Source: Novosphingobium sp. Chol11 (GTDB lineage: Bacteria > Pseudomonadota > Alphaproteobacteria > Sphingomonadales > Sphingomonadaceae). Taken from it: a DNA stretch of 64,000 nucleotides. A program made the translations under genes and the position numbers. The DNA lies in NCBI GenBank assembly GCA_945906105.1, contig CAMDQO010000013.1, forward strand, positions 1 to 64,000, written 5' to 3'. Shown here piece by piece: positions 7,546 to 15,972 of the stretch; position 1 is the first letter of the stretch, and each line of letters begins with the position of its first letter. The notes under the pieces are model-generated. The model had not been told where the DNA came from. It was given only the letters and a program-made list of their open reading frames with translations, and did no database searches.

Positions 7546-10500
7546 ATGGCGCAACCGCGTGGCGAAATTCAGGCGGAAGAGGAACTTGCCGCAGCAGAAG
7601 CAATTCAGCGCCGCCGTCGCTGGCCATTGGTGCTGGGGGCGATTGGCCTGTTGCTGCTCGGCACGCTCACGGTATTGTGGCTGACCCGCGAGACGATTGC
7701 CGACAATATCATCGCCGGACAGCTGAAAAAGCTGGGTGTTCCCGGAACCTACAAGATCATCTCAATCGGGCCGAGCCGCCAAGTGCTCAGCAACATCGTG
7801 ATCGGCGATCCCGCCCATCCTGATCTCACTATCGAGCGCACCGAAATCACCATCCTGCCGCGCTTCGGCTTTCCCCGGATAGGTGAGGTTAAGCTGATCA
7901 AGGCGCGGCTCTATGGCACTTACAAGGGCGGCAAGTTCAGCCTTGGCAGTCTCGACAAGGCCTTGACGGGCGGTGATCCCTCGCAGCCATTCCGCTTGCC
8001 AGACCTTGATCTGGCACTCGAAGATGCCCGTGCGCTGATAGACAGCGATTATGGTCTGATCGGTGCCAAGCTTGAAGGACACGGCAACCTCAGTGGCGGG
8101 TTTGATGGTATTGCCGCAGTCACCGCTCCCAGACTTGCCATGCAGAACTGCACTGCTTCGGGCGTGAGCCTTTATGGCAAGCTGGCGGTGGCCAATGCGC
8201 GTCCGCATTTCACCGGGCCGGTGCGGCTGGGAGCAGTTGACTGCAAGGACGGCGGGCTGACGCTGCAAAAATCGGCGATGCAGGTCGATGCCACTTTCGA
8301 TCCGGGGCTTGATGGCGGTGAGGCAAAGCTGACTCTGGCCTCGGGCCTGCTGGGTTATGGTTCCTCACGCGCCGATGGGCTGACAGGCTCCATGGACATC
8401 ACCTATCGCAAGGCGGCGTTGACCACGCGCTATGACCTGACTGCGCGCGCGCCGCAGACGGCTGGGGCCAGCGCCACGACGATCACTGCCAAGGGCATCC
8501 TGCGCGGCGCTGATGGGCTGGCACGGATCGAAAGCGAAGGCGCCATCACTGGCAGCGGGCTGAGGCCGGGGGCGGGCCTCGATGCCGCACTCGCCTCGGC
8601 GCAAGCCGCCGGGAAGGACAGCCTGGCAGAGCCGTTGATCGCCCAGTTGCGCAGCGCGCTGGCGAGAAATGCGCCGGGGAGCCGCTTCTCCGGTGATTTC
8701 GTGCTGCGTCAGACCGGAGCAATCACCAATCTCGTGGTGCCGCAAGCCAGTGTCATTGGCGGCGGCGGCGATATGCTGCTGGCCGTGTCGCGGTTGCAGA
8801 TGACAGCGGGCGGTTCCGCCGCGCCGCGCATCGCGGGCAATTTTACCACGGGCGGGCCGGGAATGCCGCGCATCAGTGGCCGGATGGAGCGACTGGCCGG
8901 GGGCAATACCCTGATTGCCGCGAACATGGCCGAATACAGCGCCGGAACCTCGCGGCTGGCGTTGCCTGAACTCAAGCTGGTTCACTATTCGGATGGCTCG
9001 ATTGGCTTTACCGGACGCGCCATCGCCAGCGGGCCTTTGCCAGGTGGCGGGGCAGACGCGCTGATCCTGCCGCTCGATGGCAGCTGGAAGCCGGGGGGCG
9101 AGCTGCGCCTGTGGCAAGGGTGCCGCGATATCAGCTTCAATTCGCTCAAATATGCCAGCCTTCAGCTGGAGCGCCGCTCGGTGCGGCTTTGCCCGGGGCC
9201 ATCGGGCACGATCCTGCGCAGCGGCCCGGCTGGCACCAGTTTCGCCGCCAACACCAGCTCACTCGAACTCGCCGGACGTATCAACCAGACTCCGATCCGC
9301 ATCTCTGGTGGCCCGCTAAGCATTGCCTTTCCTGGCAAGATCACGGCGAACAAGCTCTTGGTGACCATCGGTGAAGGTGCCGATCCGACCCGCTTTGCCA
9401 TCGGTGAACTATCGGGCGTCAGCAGCAAAACACTATCCGGCACCTTTGCCAAGACGGAAGCGGCGATTCATGCGGTGCCCTTCGATATGGCCGAAGCCAG
9501 CGGCCAGTGGAGCTATGCTGGTGGCGTGCTGGAAATCACCGGGGGCAATCTGCGCCTGCTCGATCAGATGCAGGTGGATCGCTTTTTGCCGCTCATTGCC
9601 CGCGATGCGACACTGACGATGAAGGACAATGTCATCACCGCACTGGCTTTGCTGCGCGAACCCGGAAGTGATCGTCCGGTATCCGAAGTGACGATCCTGC
9701 ATGATCTGGGCAATGGCACTGGCCATGCAAACCTTGCGGTCCACGGCATTACCTTTGATCGCAATCTCCAGCCTACCTCGCTCACCGAACTGGCGCGTGG
9801 TGTGCTGGCCGATGCACGCGGCATCGTTACCGGCAAGGGCAGGGTTGATTGGGACGCTGCCGGAGTTACCAGCAATGGTGATTTCACCACTGAGGGGCTT
9901 GATTTCACCGCTGGTTTCGGTCTGGTCAAAGGTCTTTCAGGAACAGTGCATTTCACTGACTTGATTGGAATGGTCACAGCGCCTGACCAGAAACTGAAAA
10001 TAGCCTCGATCAATCCTGGCATCGAAGCCAATGACGGCGTGCTGACCTTTGAACTCCGGCCCGAATCATTGCTGGTGGTGAAGGGCGCAAACTGGCCGTT
10101 TCTCGATGGAACGCTAAAGCTGCTGCCAACCACGATGAGGCTGGGCGTCGCCGAATTGCGGCGGTACGAGATGCGCGTGGATGGTATCGATGCCGCCCGC
10201 TTCATCGAGGCGATGGAGCTGGGCAATCTTTCGGCGTCAGGCCGCTTCGATGGCAATCTGCCGATGGTGTTTGATGAAAACGGTGGGCGCATCGAAGGCG
10301 GTGTGCTTACCTCACGGCCACCGGGCGGCAATGTTTCCTATGTCGGCGAGCTGACCTATCACGATCTTTCGGCAATGGGCAATTTCGCCTTCGATGCGCT
10401 GCGATCGATTGATTACAAGCAGATGCGGATTGGCCTTGACGGTGATCTGGCGGGTGAATTGGTCACCACGCTGCGCTTTGACGGGGTGACGCAGGGGCAG

Positions 10501-10752
10501 GGTGCCAAGCGCAATTTCATCACCAAGCAGATCGGCAAGCTGCCGATTCGCTTCAACGTCACCGTGCGCGGGCCGTTTTACCAGCTGATCAACAATTTCA
10601 AGTCGCTCTACAGCGCGGAATATGTCCGTAGCCCGCAGAGCGCCGGCCTGCTCGATGATAAAGGCCAGCCAATCCGCAAGCCTGAGCAACCAGCTATTCC
10701 TGCTCCACCACAACAACCCATTCAGCCTCCAGTCAGTGAGATAAGGCCATGA
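7546..10752 (+). CDS. ydbH: YdbH-like AsmA-superfamily intermembrane protein
   Basis: A 1068-residue protein with one N-terminal membrane anchor (about residues 27-48, WPLVLGAIGLLLLGTLTVLW) followed by a long periplasmic region rich in repeating beta strands, as in AsmA-like bridge proteins. The C-terminal part (ARFIEAMELGNLSASGRFDGNLP, then LRFDG and PIRFNVTVRGPFYQL) matches the YdbH/dicarboxylate-transport-type domain. In E. coli YdbH and the lipoprotein YnbE form an intermembrane bridge for phospholipid movement. Here the same neighbours follow: an ATGA overlap to a YnbE-like lipoprotein, then YdbL. ATG 7546 (MAQPRGE) is preferred over a TTG 12 codons earlier. Function is inferred from family and context. 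Confidence 0.88.
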   Translation: MAQPRGEIQAEEELAAAEAIQRRRRWPLVLGAIGLLLLGTLTVLWLTRETIADNIIAGQLKKLGVPGTYKIISIGPSRQVLSNIVIGDPAHPDLTIERTEITILPRFGFPRIGEVKLIKARLYGTYKGGKFSLGSLDKALTGGDPSQPFRLPDLDLALEDARALIDSDYGLIGAKLEGHGNLSGGFDGIAAVTAPRLAMQNCTASGVSLYGKLAVANARPHFTGPVRLGAVDCKDGGLTLQKSAMQVDATFDPGLDGGEAKLTLASGLLGYGSSRADGLTGSMDITYRKAALTTRYDLTARAPQTAGASATTITAKGILRGADGLARIESEGAITGSGLRPGAGLDAALASAQAAGKDSLAEPLIAQLRSALARNAPGSRFSGDFVLRQTGAITNLVVPQASVIGGGGDMLLAVSRLQMTAGGSAAPRIAGNFTTGGPGMPRISGRMERLAGGNTLIAANMAEYSAGTSRLALPELKLVHYSDGSIGFTGRAIASGPLPGGGADALILPLDGSWKPGGELRLWQGCRDISFNSLKYASLQLERRSVRLCPGPSGTILRSGPAGTSFAANTSSLELAGRINQTPIRISGGPLSIAFPGKITANKLLVTIGEGADPTRFAIGELSGVSSKTLSGTFAKTEAAIHAVPFDMAEASGQWSYAGGVLEITGGNLRLLDQMQVDRFLPLIARDATLTMKDNVITALALLREPGSDRPVSEVTILHDLGNGTGHANLAVHGITFDRNLQPTSLTELARGVLADARGIVTGKGRVDWDAAGVTSNGDFTTEGLDFTAGFGLVKGLSGTVHFTDLIGMVTAPDQKLKIASINPGIEANDGVLTFELRPESLLVVKGANWPFLDGTLKLLPTTMRLGVAELRRYEMRVDGIDAARFIEAMELGNLSASGRFDGNLPMVFDENGGRIEGGVLTSRPPGGNVSYVGELTYHDLSAMGNFAFDALRSIDYKQMRIGLDGDLAGELVTTLRFDGVTQGQGAKRNFITKQIGKLPIRFNVTVRGPFYQLINNFKSLYSAEYVRSPQSAGLLDDKGQPIRKPEQPAIPAPPQQPIQPPVSEIRP

Positions 10753-11030
10753 ATCATCGTGAATTGACCGATTGCGTCTCTGCTGCGAAAACCCTGCCCA
10801 TGCAGGGAATTTACAAAAAGGTGCGGCAATCGGGTCGGCGCGGTCACGCGGCGGCGATGCTGGTGGGATGCTCGTTGTTGCCTCTTGGGGCAATCATCGG
10901 CTGTGTTTCGGTCAATGCGCCGGACAAGCCGATCGTCATCGAGCTGAATATCAACATCAAGCAGGAGGTGGTCTATCGTCTGGCACAGGATGCCGAGAAG
11001 ACGATAGACGCAAACCCGGGGATTTTCTGA
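10749..11030 (+). CDS. ynbE: YnbE-like outer-membrane lipoprotein
   Basis: A 93-residue predicted lipoprotein. A 30-odd residue polar N-terminal extension precedes a hydrophobic stretch (AAAMLVGCSLLPLGAIIGC) whose end IIGC can act as a lipobox. The mature part PIVIELNINIKQEVVYRL matches YnbE, which in E. coli pairs with the C terminus of YdbH by beta-strand addition. The ATG at 10749 overlaps the ydbH stop as ATGA, so translation is coupled. The true start could be later, nearer the signal (an internal ATG lies at 10857), because the extension is unusual for such a small lipoprotein. Confidence 0.82.
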   Translation: MNHRELTDCVSAAKTLPMQGIYKKVRQSGRRGHAAAMLVGCSLLPLGAIIGCVSVNAPDKPIVIELNINIKQEVVYRLAQDAEKTIDANPGIF

Positions 11031-11446
11031 TGCCTATCCGTAGTGTTTTTCTCAAGAGTGCTGCCACTGCCGTTCTGGGCCTAGCCTTGTTTGCTGGGGG
11101 AGCCTTGGTTGTCGGCGGTGTTGCCTATGCACAGCAGCAGCGTGATCCCGCCTATGCGTCGGCTCGCGCCAATGGCGTGGTGGGTGAAAAGATGGACGGC
11201 TACCTTGGCGTGGTTGGCACGGCCTCGGCTGATGTCACCAAGATGGTCCGCGAACTCAATCTGTTGCGCAAGGGTGTCTATTTTACCAAGGCGCAGGAAC
11301 AGCGCGTGACGCCAGAGGAATACGGCTTCACCACCGGCTGCAAGCAGATCATGCGCACCGCCGTGGGCGAGAAATATGAAGCGCCCGATGGCAGCTGGAA
11401 AACCCGCACTGCCGAGCCACCGCAGCTCCATTCGAAGTGCCCCTGA
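11030..11446 (+). CDS. ydbL: YdbL-family (DUF1318) periplasmic protein
   Basis: A 138-residue exported protein with an N-terminal hydrophobic signal (residues 8-33, ending VAYAQQ). The DUF1318 core is seen in RDPAYASARANGVVGEKMDGYLGVV. E. coli YdbL is proposed to help the YdbH-YnbE bridge. An unusual C-terminal half (EEYGFTTGCKQIMRT and a tail ending HSKCP) has two cysteines that could form a disulfide. The ATG at 11030 shares one base with the ynbE stop, so all three genes are translationally linked. Confidence 0.85.
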   Translation: MPIRSVFLKSAATAVLGLALFAGGALVVGGVAYAQQQRDPAYASARANGVVGEKMDGYLGVVGTASADVTKMVRELNLLRKGVYFTKAQEQRVTPEEYGFTTGCKQIMRTAVGEKYEAPDGSWKTRTAEPPQLHSKCP

Positions 11447-11460
11447 GCTGATCTTGAACT

Positions 11461-11496
11461 GATATCGCCCCCCCTCACAGGTGGGAAGGGGGTATC
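11461..11496. repeat. Imperfect palindrome between ydbL and atpI
   Basis: GATATCGCCCCC at the left pairs imperfectly with GGGGGTATC at the right, giving a possible hairpin just after ydbL. No T run follows, so a terminator role is uncertain. The rest of 11447-11652 shows only a Shine-Dalgarno-like GAGGGG before atpI; a promoter for the F0 operon must lie here but I cannot place it. Confidence 0.35.
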
Positions 11497-11652
11497 TGCA
11501 AGGCCGTTACAGCCCCTCATCGCACCTACGCTGTTTCGCAGTTGCGGCACAGCCGGTTGACTTGCAGGGCACCCCTGCCTATGGGGAGCGCGCCTTGGCG
11601 GGAGACCCCGTTTCCATGGCGGTTATTCCACCTTTTGAGGGGGCGAATCGAC

Positions 11653-11982
11653 ATGGCAACAGATGATCCGGCAGAGGTTCCCGAAGGTGGTGAAGACCCA
11701 CGGCTGACGTCTCTGCACGATCAGCTGCGGCAAGCGCACCACGAAGAGGCAAAGCGGACTGCTGCAAGGCAACCTGCTAATCCTTTTGCCGGGAAGGGCG
11801 TTTCCCAGGGAAACCGGGTTCTGTCGGCCATCGTCGGTACTCCGCTGGGAGGACTGGTGGTTGGTTTTACGATAGACCAGTTTGCCGGAACGCGCCCTTG
11901 GGCGATGCTGGTGTTGCTGTTCCTTGGCATCATCGCAGGTTTCGTCCAGACTTGGAGAATTTCGCAGGAACACGTTGAATAA
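11653..11982 (+). CDS. atpI: AtpI/AtpZ-type F0 operon accessory protein
   Basis: A 109-residue protein with a hydrophilic N-terminal half and two membrane helices near residues 56-75 and 82-101 (GTPLGGLVVGFTIDQF, WAMLVLLFLGIIAGFV). The short GLVVGFTIDQFAGT turn is typical of AtpI-like proteins, which help assemble the c-ring or carry Mg2+. ATG 11653 with GAGGGG upstream is preferred over an upstream ATG in the same frame, because the upstream residues look non-coding. It is the first gene of the F0 cluster. Confidence 0.85.
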   Translation: MATDDPAEVPEGGEDPRLTSLHDQLRQAHHEEAKRTAARQPANPFAGKGVSQGNRVLSAIVGTPLGGLVVGFTIDQFAGTRPWAMLVLLFLGIIAGFVQTWRISQEHVE

Positions 11983-12021
11983 GCGTGTTTTTATAGTTTT
12001 TAGAATACTAAAGGGTTTAGC

Positions 12022-12801
12022 GTGGCGGCCGAAAGCAAGATCGACCCGATGCACCAGTTCCAGATCAGCGCGCTGGGTGACGGCGTGCTGGACGGAACTC
12101 CTTTTGCCTTTACCAACAGCTCGCTGTGGATGCTGATCGTGCTCGGCTCGATCCTGCTGTTCATGTGGGGCGGGATGAAGCGCGAGCTGATCCCGGGCCG
12201 CTGGCAGGCTGCGGTCGAGATGCTGACCGGCTTCGTCACTGGCCTTGCGGTGGGCAATATCGGGCCAGAGGGCAAGAAGTACGTCCCCTGGATCTTCACC
12301 GTCTTCACCTTCATCCTGTTTTCGAACTACATGGGCATGATGCCCTTTGGTGTGTTTGAGGCAGCGCATCCCTTCACCGTCACCAGCCAGTTCACTATCA
12401 CCGGCGTGTTGGCCATCGCCAGTTTCTCAATCGTTCTGGTGGTTGGTTTCTGGAAGCATGGGTTCCGTTTCTTCGGCCTGTTCGTGCCGCATGGTACCCC
12501 CCTGCCACTGCTGCCGCTGATCGTGCCGATTGAACTGATCTCGTTCCTCGTGCGTCCCTTCAGCCTTGCGCTGCGTCTGTTTGTGGCAATGATCGCCGGG
12601 CACATTCTGGTCGACGTGTTTGGCTATTTCATCGTCAACGGCATCAATTCCGGCACGGCGCTGGGCTATTTCGTATCGTTCATCAGCTTCGTTTTCATCG
12701 CTGGTGTCAATGCGCTTGAGCTGCTGGTTTGCGGCATTCAGGCCTATGTCTTCGCGCTGCTGACCTCGCTGTACATCAACGATGCCGAGCATTTGCACTA
12801 A
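12022..12801 (+). CDS. atpB: ATP synthase F0 subunit a
   Basis: A 259-residue membrane protein forming the proton half-channels. It uses a GTG start at 12022. The conserved helix FSLALRLFVAMIAGHILV carries the essential Arg that faces the c-ring, and a late helix has FVFIAGVNALELLVCGIQAYVF with conserved Glu and Gln. Length and about six hydrophobic segments fit alphaproteobacterial subunit a. It sits 40 bp after atpI and 57 bp before atpE. Confidence 0.96.
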   Translation: MAAESKIDPMHQFQISALGDGVLDGTPFAFTNSSLWMLIVLGSILLFMWGGMKRELIPGRWQAAVEMLTGFVTGLAVGNIGPEGKKYVPWIFTVFTFILFSNYMGMMPFGVFEAAHPFTVTSQFTITGVLAIASFSIVLVVGFWKHGFRFFGLFVPHGTPLPLLPLIVPIELISFLVRPFSLALRLFVAMIAGHILVDVFGYFIVNGINSGTALGYFVSFISFVFIAGVNALELLVCGIQAYVFALLTSLYINDAEHLH

Positions 12802-12858
12802 GTTTTTTCGACCTAAGTTTTTATCCCGTTTCAACAAGTTTGTTTAGGAGTACACACA

Positions 12859-13086
12859 ATGGATCTCGCTTCTGCAAAGGTGATTGGTGCCGGTCTCGCG
12901 GCAATTGGCGTTGGCGCAGCTGCTGCTGGCGTTGGCAATGTTTTCGGCTCGTTCCTTCAGGGCGCGCTGCGTAACCCGGCTGCCGCTGATGGCCAGCAGG
13001 GCCGCCTGTTCATCGGCTTCGCGGCTGCCGAATTGCTCGGCCTGATCGCGTTCGCCGTTGCCATGATCATCCTCTACGCTGTTTGA
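12859..13086 (+). CDS. atpE: ATP synthase F0 subunit c
   Basis: A 75-residue two-helix hairpin that forms the rotor ring. Helix 1 is the glycine/alanine-rich GAGLAAIGVGAAAAGVG; the polar loop is LRNPAAADGQ; helix 2 holds the proton-binding Glu in FAAAELLGLIAF. A strong Shine-Dalgarno (TTTAGGAG) stands about ten bases before the ATG, as expected for the most abundant F0 subunit. A hairpin follows before the b' gene. Confidence 0.97.
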   Translation: MDLASAKVIGAGLAAIGVGAAAAGVGNVFGSFLQGALRNPAAADGQQGRLFIGFAAAELLGLIAFAVAMIILYAV

Positions 13087-13104
13087 TTTCAGCCTAGTGT
13101 AAAA

Positions 13105-13139
13105 CGGGCAGCGCCTCCCTTATCGGGGGCGCCTGCCGG
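13105..13139 (+). promoter_or_regulatory. GC-rich hairpin between atpE and the b' gene
   Basis: A 15-base left arm (13105-13119) pairs with 13125-13139 with few mismatches around a five-base loop. A short T stretch (TTTG) follows but no full terminator tail. It may protect the upstream atpE mRNA or lower readthrough, which would fit the higher copy number of subunit c; this is inference. Confidence 0.55.
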
Positions 13140-13171
13140 TTTGCGGTCTATCTCGGTAACGGAAGCGGACA

Positions 13172-13666
13172 ATGCCTCAGATCAACCAGCTCATGCTCGT
13201 TTACCAGTCGCAGTGGTTCTGGCTGCTGCTGGTGCTTGGCGTGATCTATTTCGCCATCGGCAAGGGCATGGTCCCCAAGATCGAAGCCACGGTGGAAGGT
13301 CGCCAGGCCAAGGTCACGGCTGATCTCGTCGCTGCCGAGCGGGCAAAAGCTGCTGCGGAAGAGGCTGAGGCCACGGCCAATGCGGCTGAGGCTGATGCCC
13401 GCACTGCGGCGCAAGAGGCCACCGCCAAGGCCAAGGCCAAGGGTGTCAAGGACGGAGAAGCCCGCCTTGCCAAGGCCGATGCCGAAATCGGCGAGAAACT
13501 CGCTGCTGCCGAGGCAAACCTTGCCAAGGCTCGGACCAAGGCGCTTGCCAGCATGGAGGCGCTTGCCGCCGAAGCTGCCGGGGATATCGTTGCCAAGGTT
13601 TCAGGCGCAAGCGTAAGCGCGGGCGAAGCCGCCTCCGCAGTCAAGACGGTGCTGGCCAATGCTTAA
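13172..13666 (+). CDS. atpF': ATP synthase F0 subunit b' (divergent b)
   Basis: A 164-residue protein with one N-terminal membrane helix (about residues 14-28, WFWLLLVLGVIYFAI) and a long Ala/Glu/Lys-rich coiled coil that forms half of the peripheral stalk. PKIEATVEGRQAKV after the helix is typical of the b' subunit of alphaproteobacteria and chloroplasts. Its end overlaps the next b gene by 8 bp, so the two stalk subunits are translated in a coupled way. Confidence 0.92.
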   Translation: MPQINQLMLVYQSQWFWLLLVLGVIYFAIGKGMVPKIEATVEGRQAKVTADLVAAERAKAAAEEAEATANAAEADARTAAQEATAKAKAKGVKDGEARLAKADAEIGEKLAAAEANLAKARTKALASMEALAAEAAGDIVAKVSGASVSAGEAASAVKTVLANA

Positions 13667-14201
13667 TCATCTCTCCGTTCTCGCCGAAGCAGCGCACGCA
13701 GCTGCCGAACACGTCGAAACACCTACTGCATGGGGCTTTGGTCCGGGTGCCTGGGTGGCGCTGGCGATGCTCGCGGTCTTCGCGCTGATGCTCAAGGTCG
13801 GCGTGCCCAAAATCGTTGCCGGGATGCTCGACAAGCAGATCGCCGAAGTGCGCAAGTCGCTTGATGACGCCGCGCGGCTGCGCGCCGAAGCCGAAGCGCT
13901 GCGCGACGAATATGCCGCCAAGATCGCTGGCGCTGAAAAGCACGCCAGCGAAATGCTCGATCACGCGCATGTTGAGGCCAAGGCGATTGTCGATAAGGCC
14001 AAGGCCGATACTACCATCGTGATTGCCCGCCGCCAGCGCATGGCCGAAGACAAGATCGCTGCCGCCGAACGCAGCGCCATCGCTGATCTGCGCAGCCGCG
14101 CAGCCTCTGCCGCCGCCGCAGCAGCCAGTGCGCTCATCGCCGACAAACACGACGCCAAGGCAGATAAGGCCTTGGTCGATGAGGCAATCGGCGCTATCTG
14201 A
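13659..14201 (+). CDS. atpF: ATP synthase F0 subunit b
   Basis: A 180-residue peripheral stalk subunit: a membrane helix at about residues 28-46 (GAWVALAMLAVFALMLKVG), then the conserved PKIVAGMLDKQIAEVRKSL region and a long coiled coil rich in Ala, Glu, Lys and Arg. It is the last gene of the operon and is followed by a strong terminator. The F1 genes (atpHAGDC) are not present, which matches the split arrangement known in alphaproteobacteria. Confidence 0.93.
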   Translation: MLNHLSVLAEAAHAAAEHVETPTAWGFGPGAWVALAMLAVFALMLKVGVPKIVAGMLDKQIAEVRKSLDDAARLRAEAEALRDEYAAKIAGAEKHASEMLDHAHVEAKAIVDKAKADTTIVIARRQRMAEDKIAAAERSAIADLRSRAASAAAAAASALIADKHDAKADKALVDEAIGAI

Positions 14202-14247
14202 GCCAAACCAGTTTTACCAGTTTTCGGCGACGGCTGAATTCGGAAGA

Positions 14248-14271
14248 CCCCCGCTTCGGCGGGGGTTTTTT
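14248..14271 (+). terminator. Rho-independent terminator of the F0 operon
   Basis: A perfect 7 bp stem CCCCCGC/GCGGGGG (14248-14254 with 14259-14265) around a TTCG loop, followed by six T. Confidence 0.95.
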
Positions 14272-14346
14272 GTTTGTGGGATAAAAAACTCTGAGAATCC
14301 GTTGGTCAAGTTTATCCGGCTGGCCACGATTTGCTTCTGATCAAGT

Positions 14347-14817
14347 TCATTCCGCGCAGGCGATCAACGCTTTTGAACAAATCTTGCCCTTCATCCTAGA
14401 GACCATCGAGCTTACATTCGCTGGATAGCTGGACCAGTCAGCCACACTGCATACATATTGCTCATGCGCTCCTAAATGTTCGGCAAGGGTGCTTTCCCAT
14501 TCAGGTGTCACAGAAAGGATCTGCTCAGACGTATAGAGCAGGTATTCAACATAATTCTTGTAGGCAGATTCCTGGGAGCTACCTTTGAGCGCGCAATAAT
14601 CTGGCTCGGAAAACTCGGGTCTGCTGATCGAGATGTTCAGAAATTCTCGGTATATGTCGCGAGCAGATTGCTCCTGTTGCAATCTCGCCGCTGAGTCGAT
14701 CTGAACCTTGACACCAATAAGCGCTGCTATCGCGACGAGTGCCGTCACAAGAGTGCCGATGGCTTGAACTGACTTGCTATGCGATTCCAGCCAACTAATT
14801 AGTGATCGCTTCGCCAT
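14347..14817 (-). CDS. Small membrane-anchored protein of unknown function
   Basis: I do not recognise this 156-residue protein. It has one membrane helix near residues 19-35 (AIGTLVTALVAIAALIGV) with a short cytosolic N terminus, and a larger part beyond it with five Cys residues (DYCALK, YVCSVADW, GKICSKALIACAE). A helical region with acidic and aromatic residues (QSARDIYREFLNISI, YKNYVEYLLYTSEQIL) resembles small single-pass proteins annotated DUF4760-like, but I cannot confirm this. It begins 3 bp after the deiminase-like gene ends, so the two are co-transcribed. Base composition is visibly more AT-rich than the flanking core genes. Confidence 0.6.
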   Translation of the reverse strand: MAKRSLISWLESHSKSVQAIGTLVTALVAIAALIGVKVQIDSAARLQQEQSARDIYREFLNISISRPEFSEPDYCALKGSSQESAYKNYVEYLLYTSEQILSVTPEWESTLAEHLGAHEQYVCSVADWSSYPANVSSMVSRMKGKICSKALIACAE

Positions 14818-14820
14818 GCC

Positions 14821-15948
14821 TTACCCTCCCCTGGGTTGTTGCTGAGTGGCGCAATGAATTCCTCCGCCGGATTCGCCGATGGCATCGACATTCAAGCTGA
14901 TGATTTTTCGTCCGGGATAGAGCGAGGCCAGAATTGACTGCGCTTTTTCATCAGCAGCTCGATCACCAAATTCAGCACCAATCACTGCGTCGTTGCAAAC
15001 ATAATAATTCACGTAGCTAGCGACAAAATCCAGCTTACTGGAACGAATTCCGACAGGTTCGGGCAATGTGATGATATCTAACTTGCGACCCTTGGCATCG
15101 GTTGAGGACTTAAGGATATCCAATGTTTCAAACGCTGAAATTGACCATGGGTCCGCTAAATCAGGTTTTGCAGGTAGCTGAACAAGCACTCTTCCCGGCG
15201 ATACAAACCGCGCAAGGGCATCGATATGATAATCGGTGATGTCGGCCCCTTTTATGCCCGGTGCCCAAATGATTTTTTCTCCGCCAAGCGCCAAGGTCAG
15301 CAGCTTCCCTATGGTTGTCTCACTACCTTTGTTGCGATTGGGATTTACCCAGCAACTAGCGTGGGCAAGGAGCGTGCCGGCACCGTCATGCTCCACCCCT
15401 CCCTGTTCTCCGAACAGGCCGGTTTCAAGTAATGGTATGCCAAGCCTATTGGCCACAGCCATCGCGATGCGACTGTCGTTGCGGTGTGGCTGTTTGTTGC
15501 CCCAGCCGTTGAATCGGATGTGGGCTACTGCAAGTTGCCCCCTCGAGTTCTTAACGAAGGTTGGGCCTGAATCGCGACACCAGAGATCATCTGTTGGAAT
15601 ATCCCAGATATCGACTTCGCGGCCCAGTAAGGTCCGTGCTTGCTTTGCTCCAACGCCTGTTGCCAGCATCACGACGGGTTCAAATTGGCTGATTGTATTG
15701 GCAATCAGTGCGATTTTCTTTTGCACGGCTTTGAGTGCAGACGGATCATAGACATCAAGGCTGACTGGCCATTGCATGAATGTCCGCTCGTGCGGTTCAG
15801 ATTCCAGAGGCATCTCAAAATCTACCAAACGAGGGTCTGGTACCAGGGTTGGATCCTTGCCTTCATCGGTTTTCGAGCAGGCTGAAATTACAGTCATCGA
15901 TGCCATACTAGTTGCCAAAGTTGATATGGCGACCCGGCGATTCATCAT
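14821..15948 (-). CDS. Agmatine deiminase / peptidylarginine deiminase-like lipoprotein
   Basis: A 375-residue guanidino-group-modifying enzyme of the PAD_porph/AguA family, which hydrolyses guanidino groups (agmatine or peptidyl-arginine) through a Cys-His-acid site. Expected motifs are all visible: DDLWCRDSGPTF (residues 120-131), GGVEHDG (E186, D188), TDYHID (H241) and GGGIHC with catalytic C366. Unlike the usual cytosolic agmatine deiminase it starts with a twin-Arg-containing signal (MMNRRVAISTLA) and a lipobox ending at C24 (VISAC), so it should be a lipoprotein outside the cytosol. That suggests an extracellular or peptidyl-arginine substrate, as inference. It is in an operon with the preceding membrane protein. 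Confidence 0.85.
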   Translation of the reverse strand: MMNRRVAISTLATSMASMTVISACSKTDEGKDPTLVPDPRLVDFEMPLESEPHERTFMQWPVSLDVYDPSALKAVQKKIALIANTISQFEPVVMLATGVGAKQARTLLGREVDIWDIPTDDLWCRDSGPTFVKNSRGQLAVAHIRFNGWGNKQPHRNDSRIAMAVANRLGIPLLETGLFGEQGGVEHDGAGTLLAHASCWVNPNRNKGSETTIGKLLTLALGGEKIIWAPGIKGADITDYHIDALARFVSPGRVLVQLPAKPDLADPWSISAFETLDILKSSTDAKGRKLDIITLPEPVGIRSSKLDFVASYVNYYVCNDAVIGAEFGDRAADEKAQSILASLYPGRKIISLNVDAIGESGGGIHCATQQQPRGG

Positions 15949-15972
15949 GCTCAGCTCCCTAAACTCAAACCT

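Noticed and set aside
9564..10331. 255-codon minus-strand frame inside ydbH
   Set aside because: Antisense to a gene with clear family features; Ser/Arg-rich translation typical of a shadow frame.
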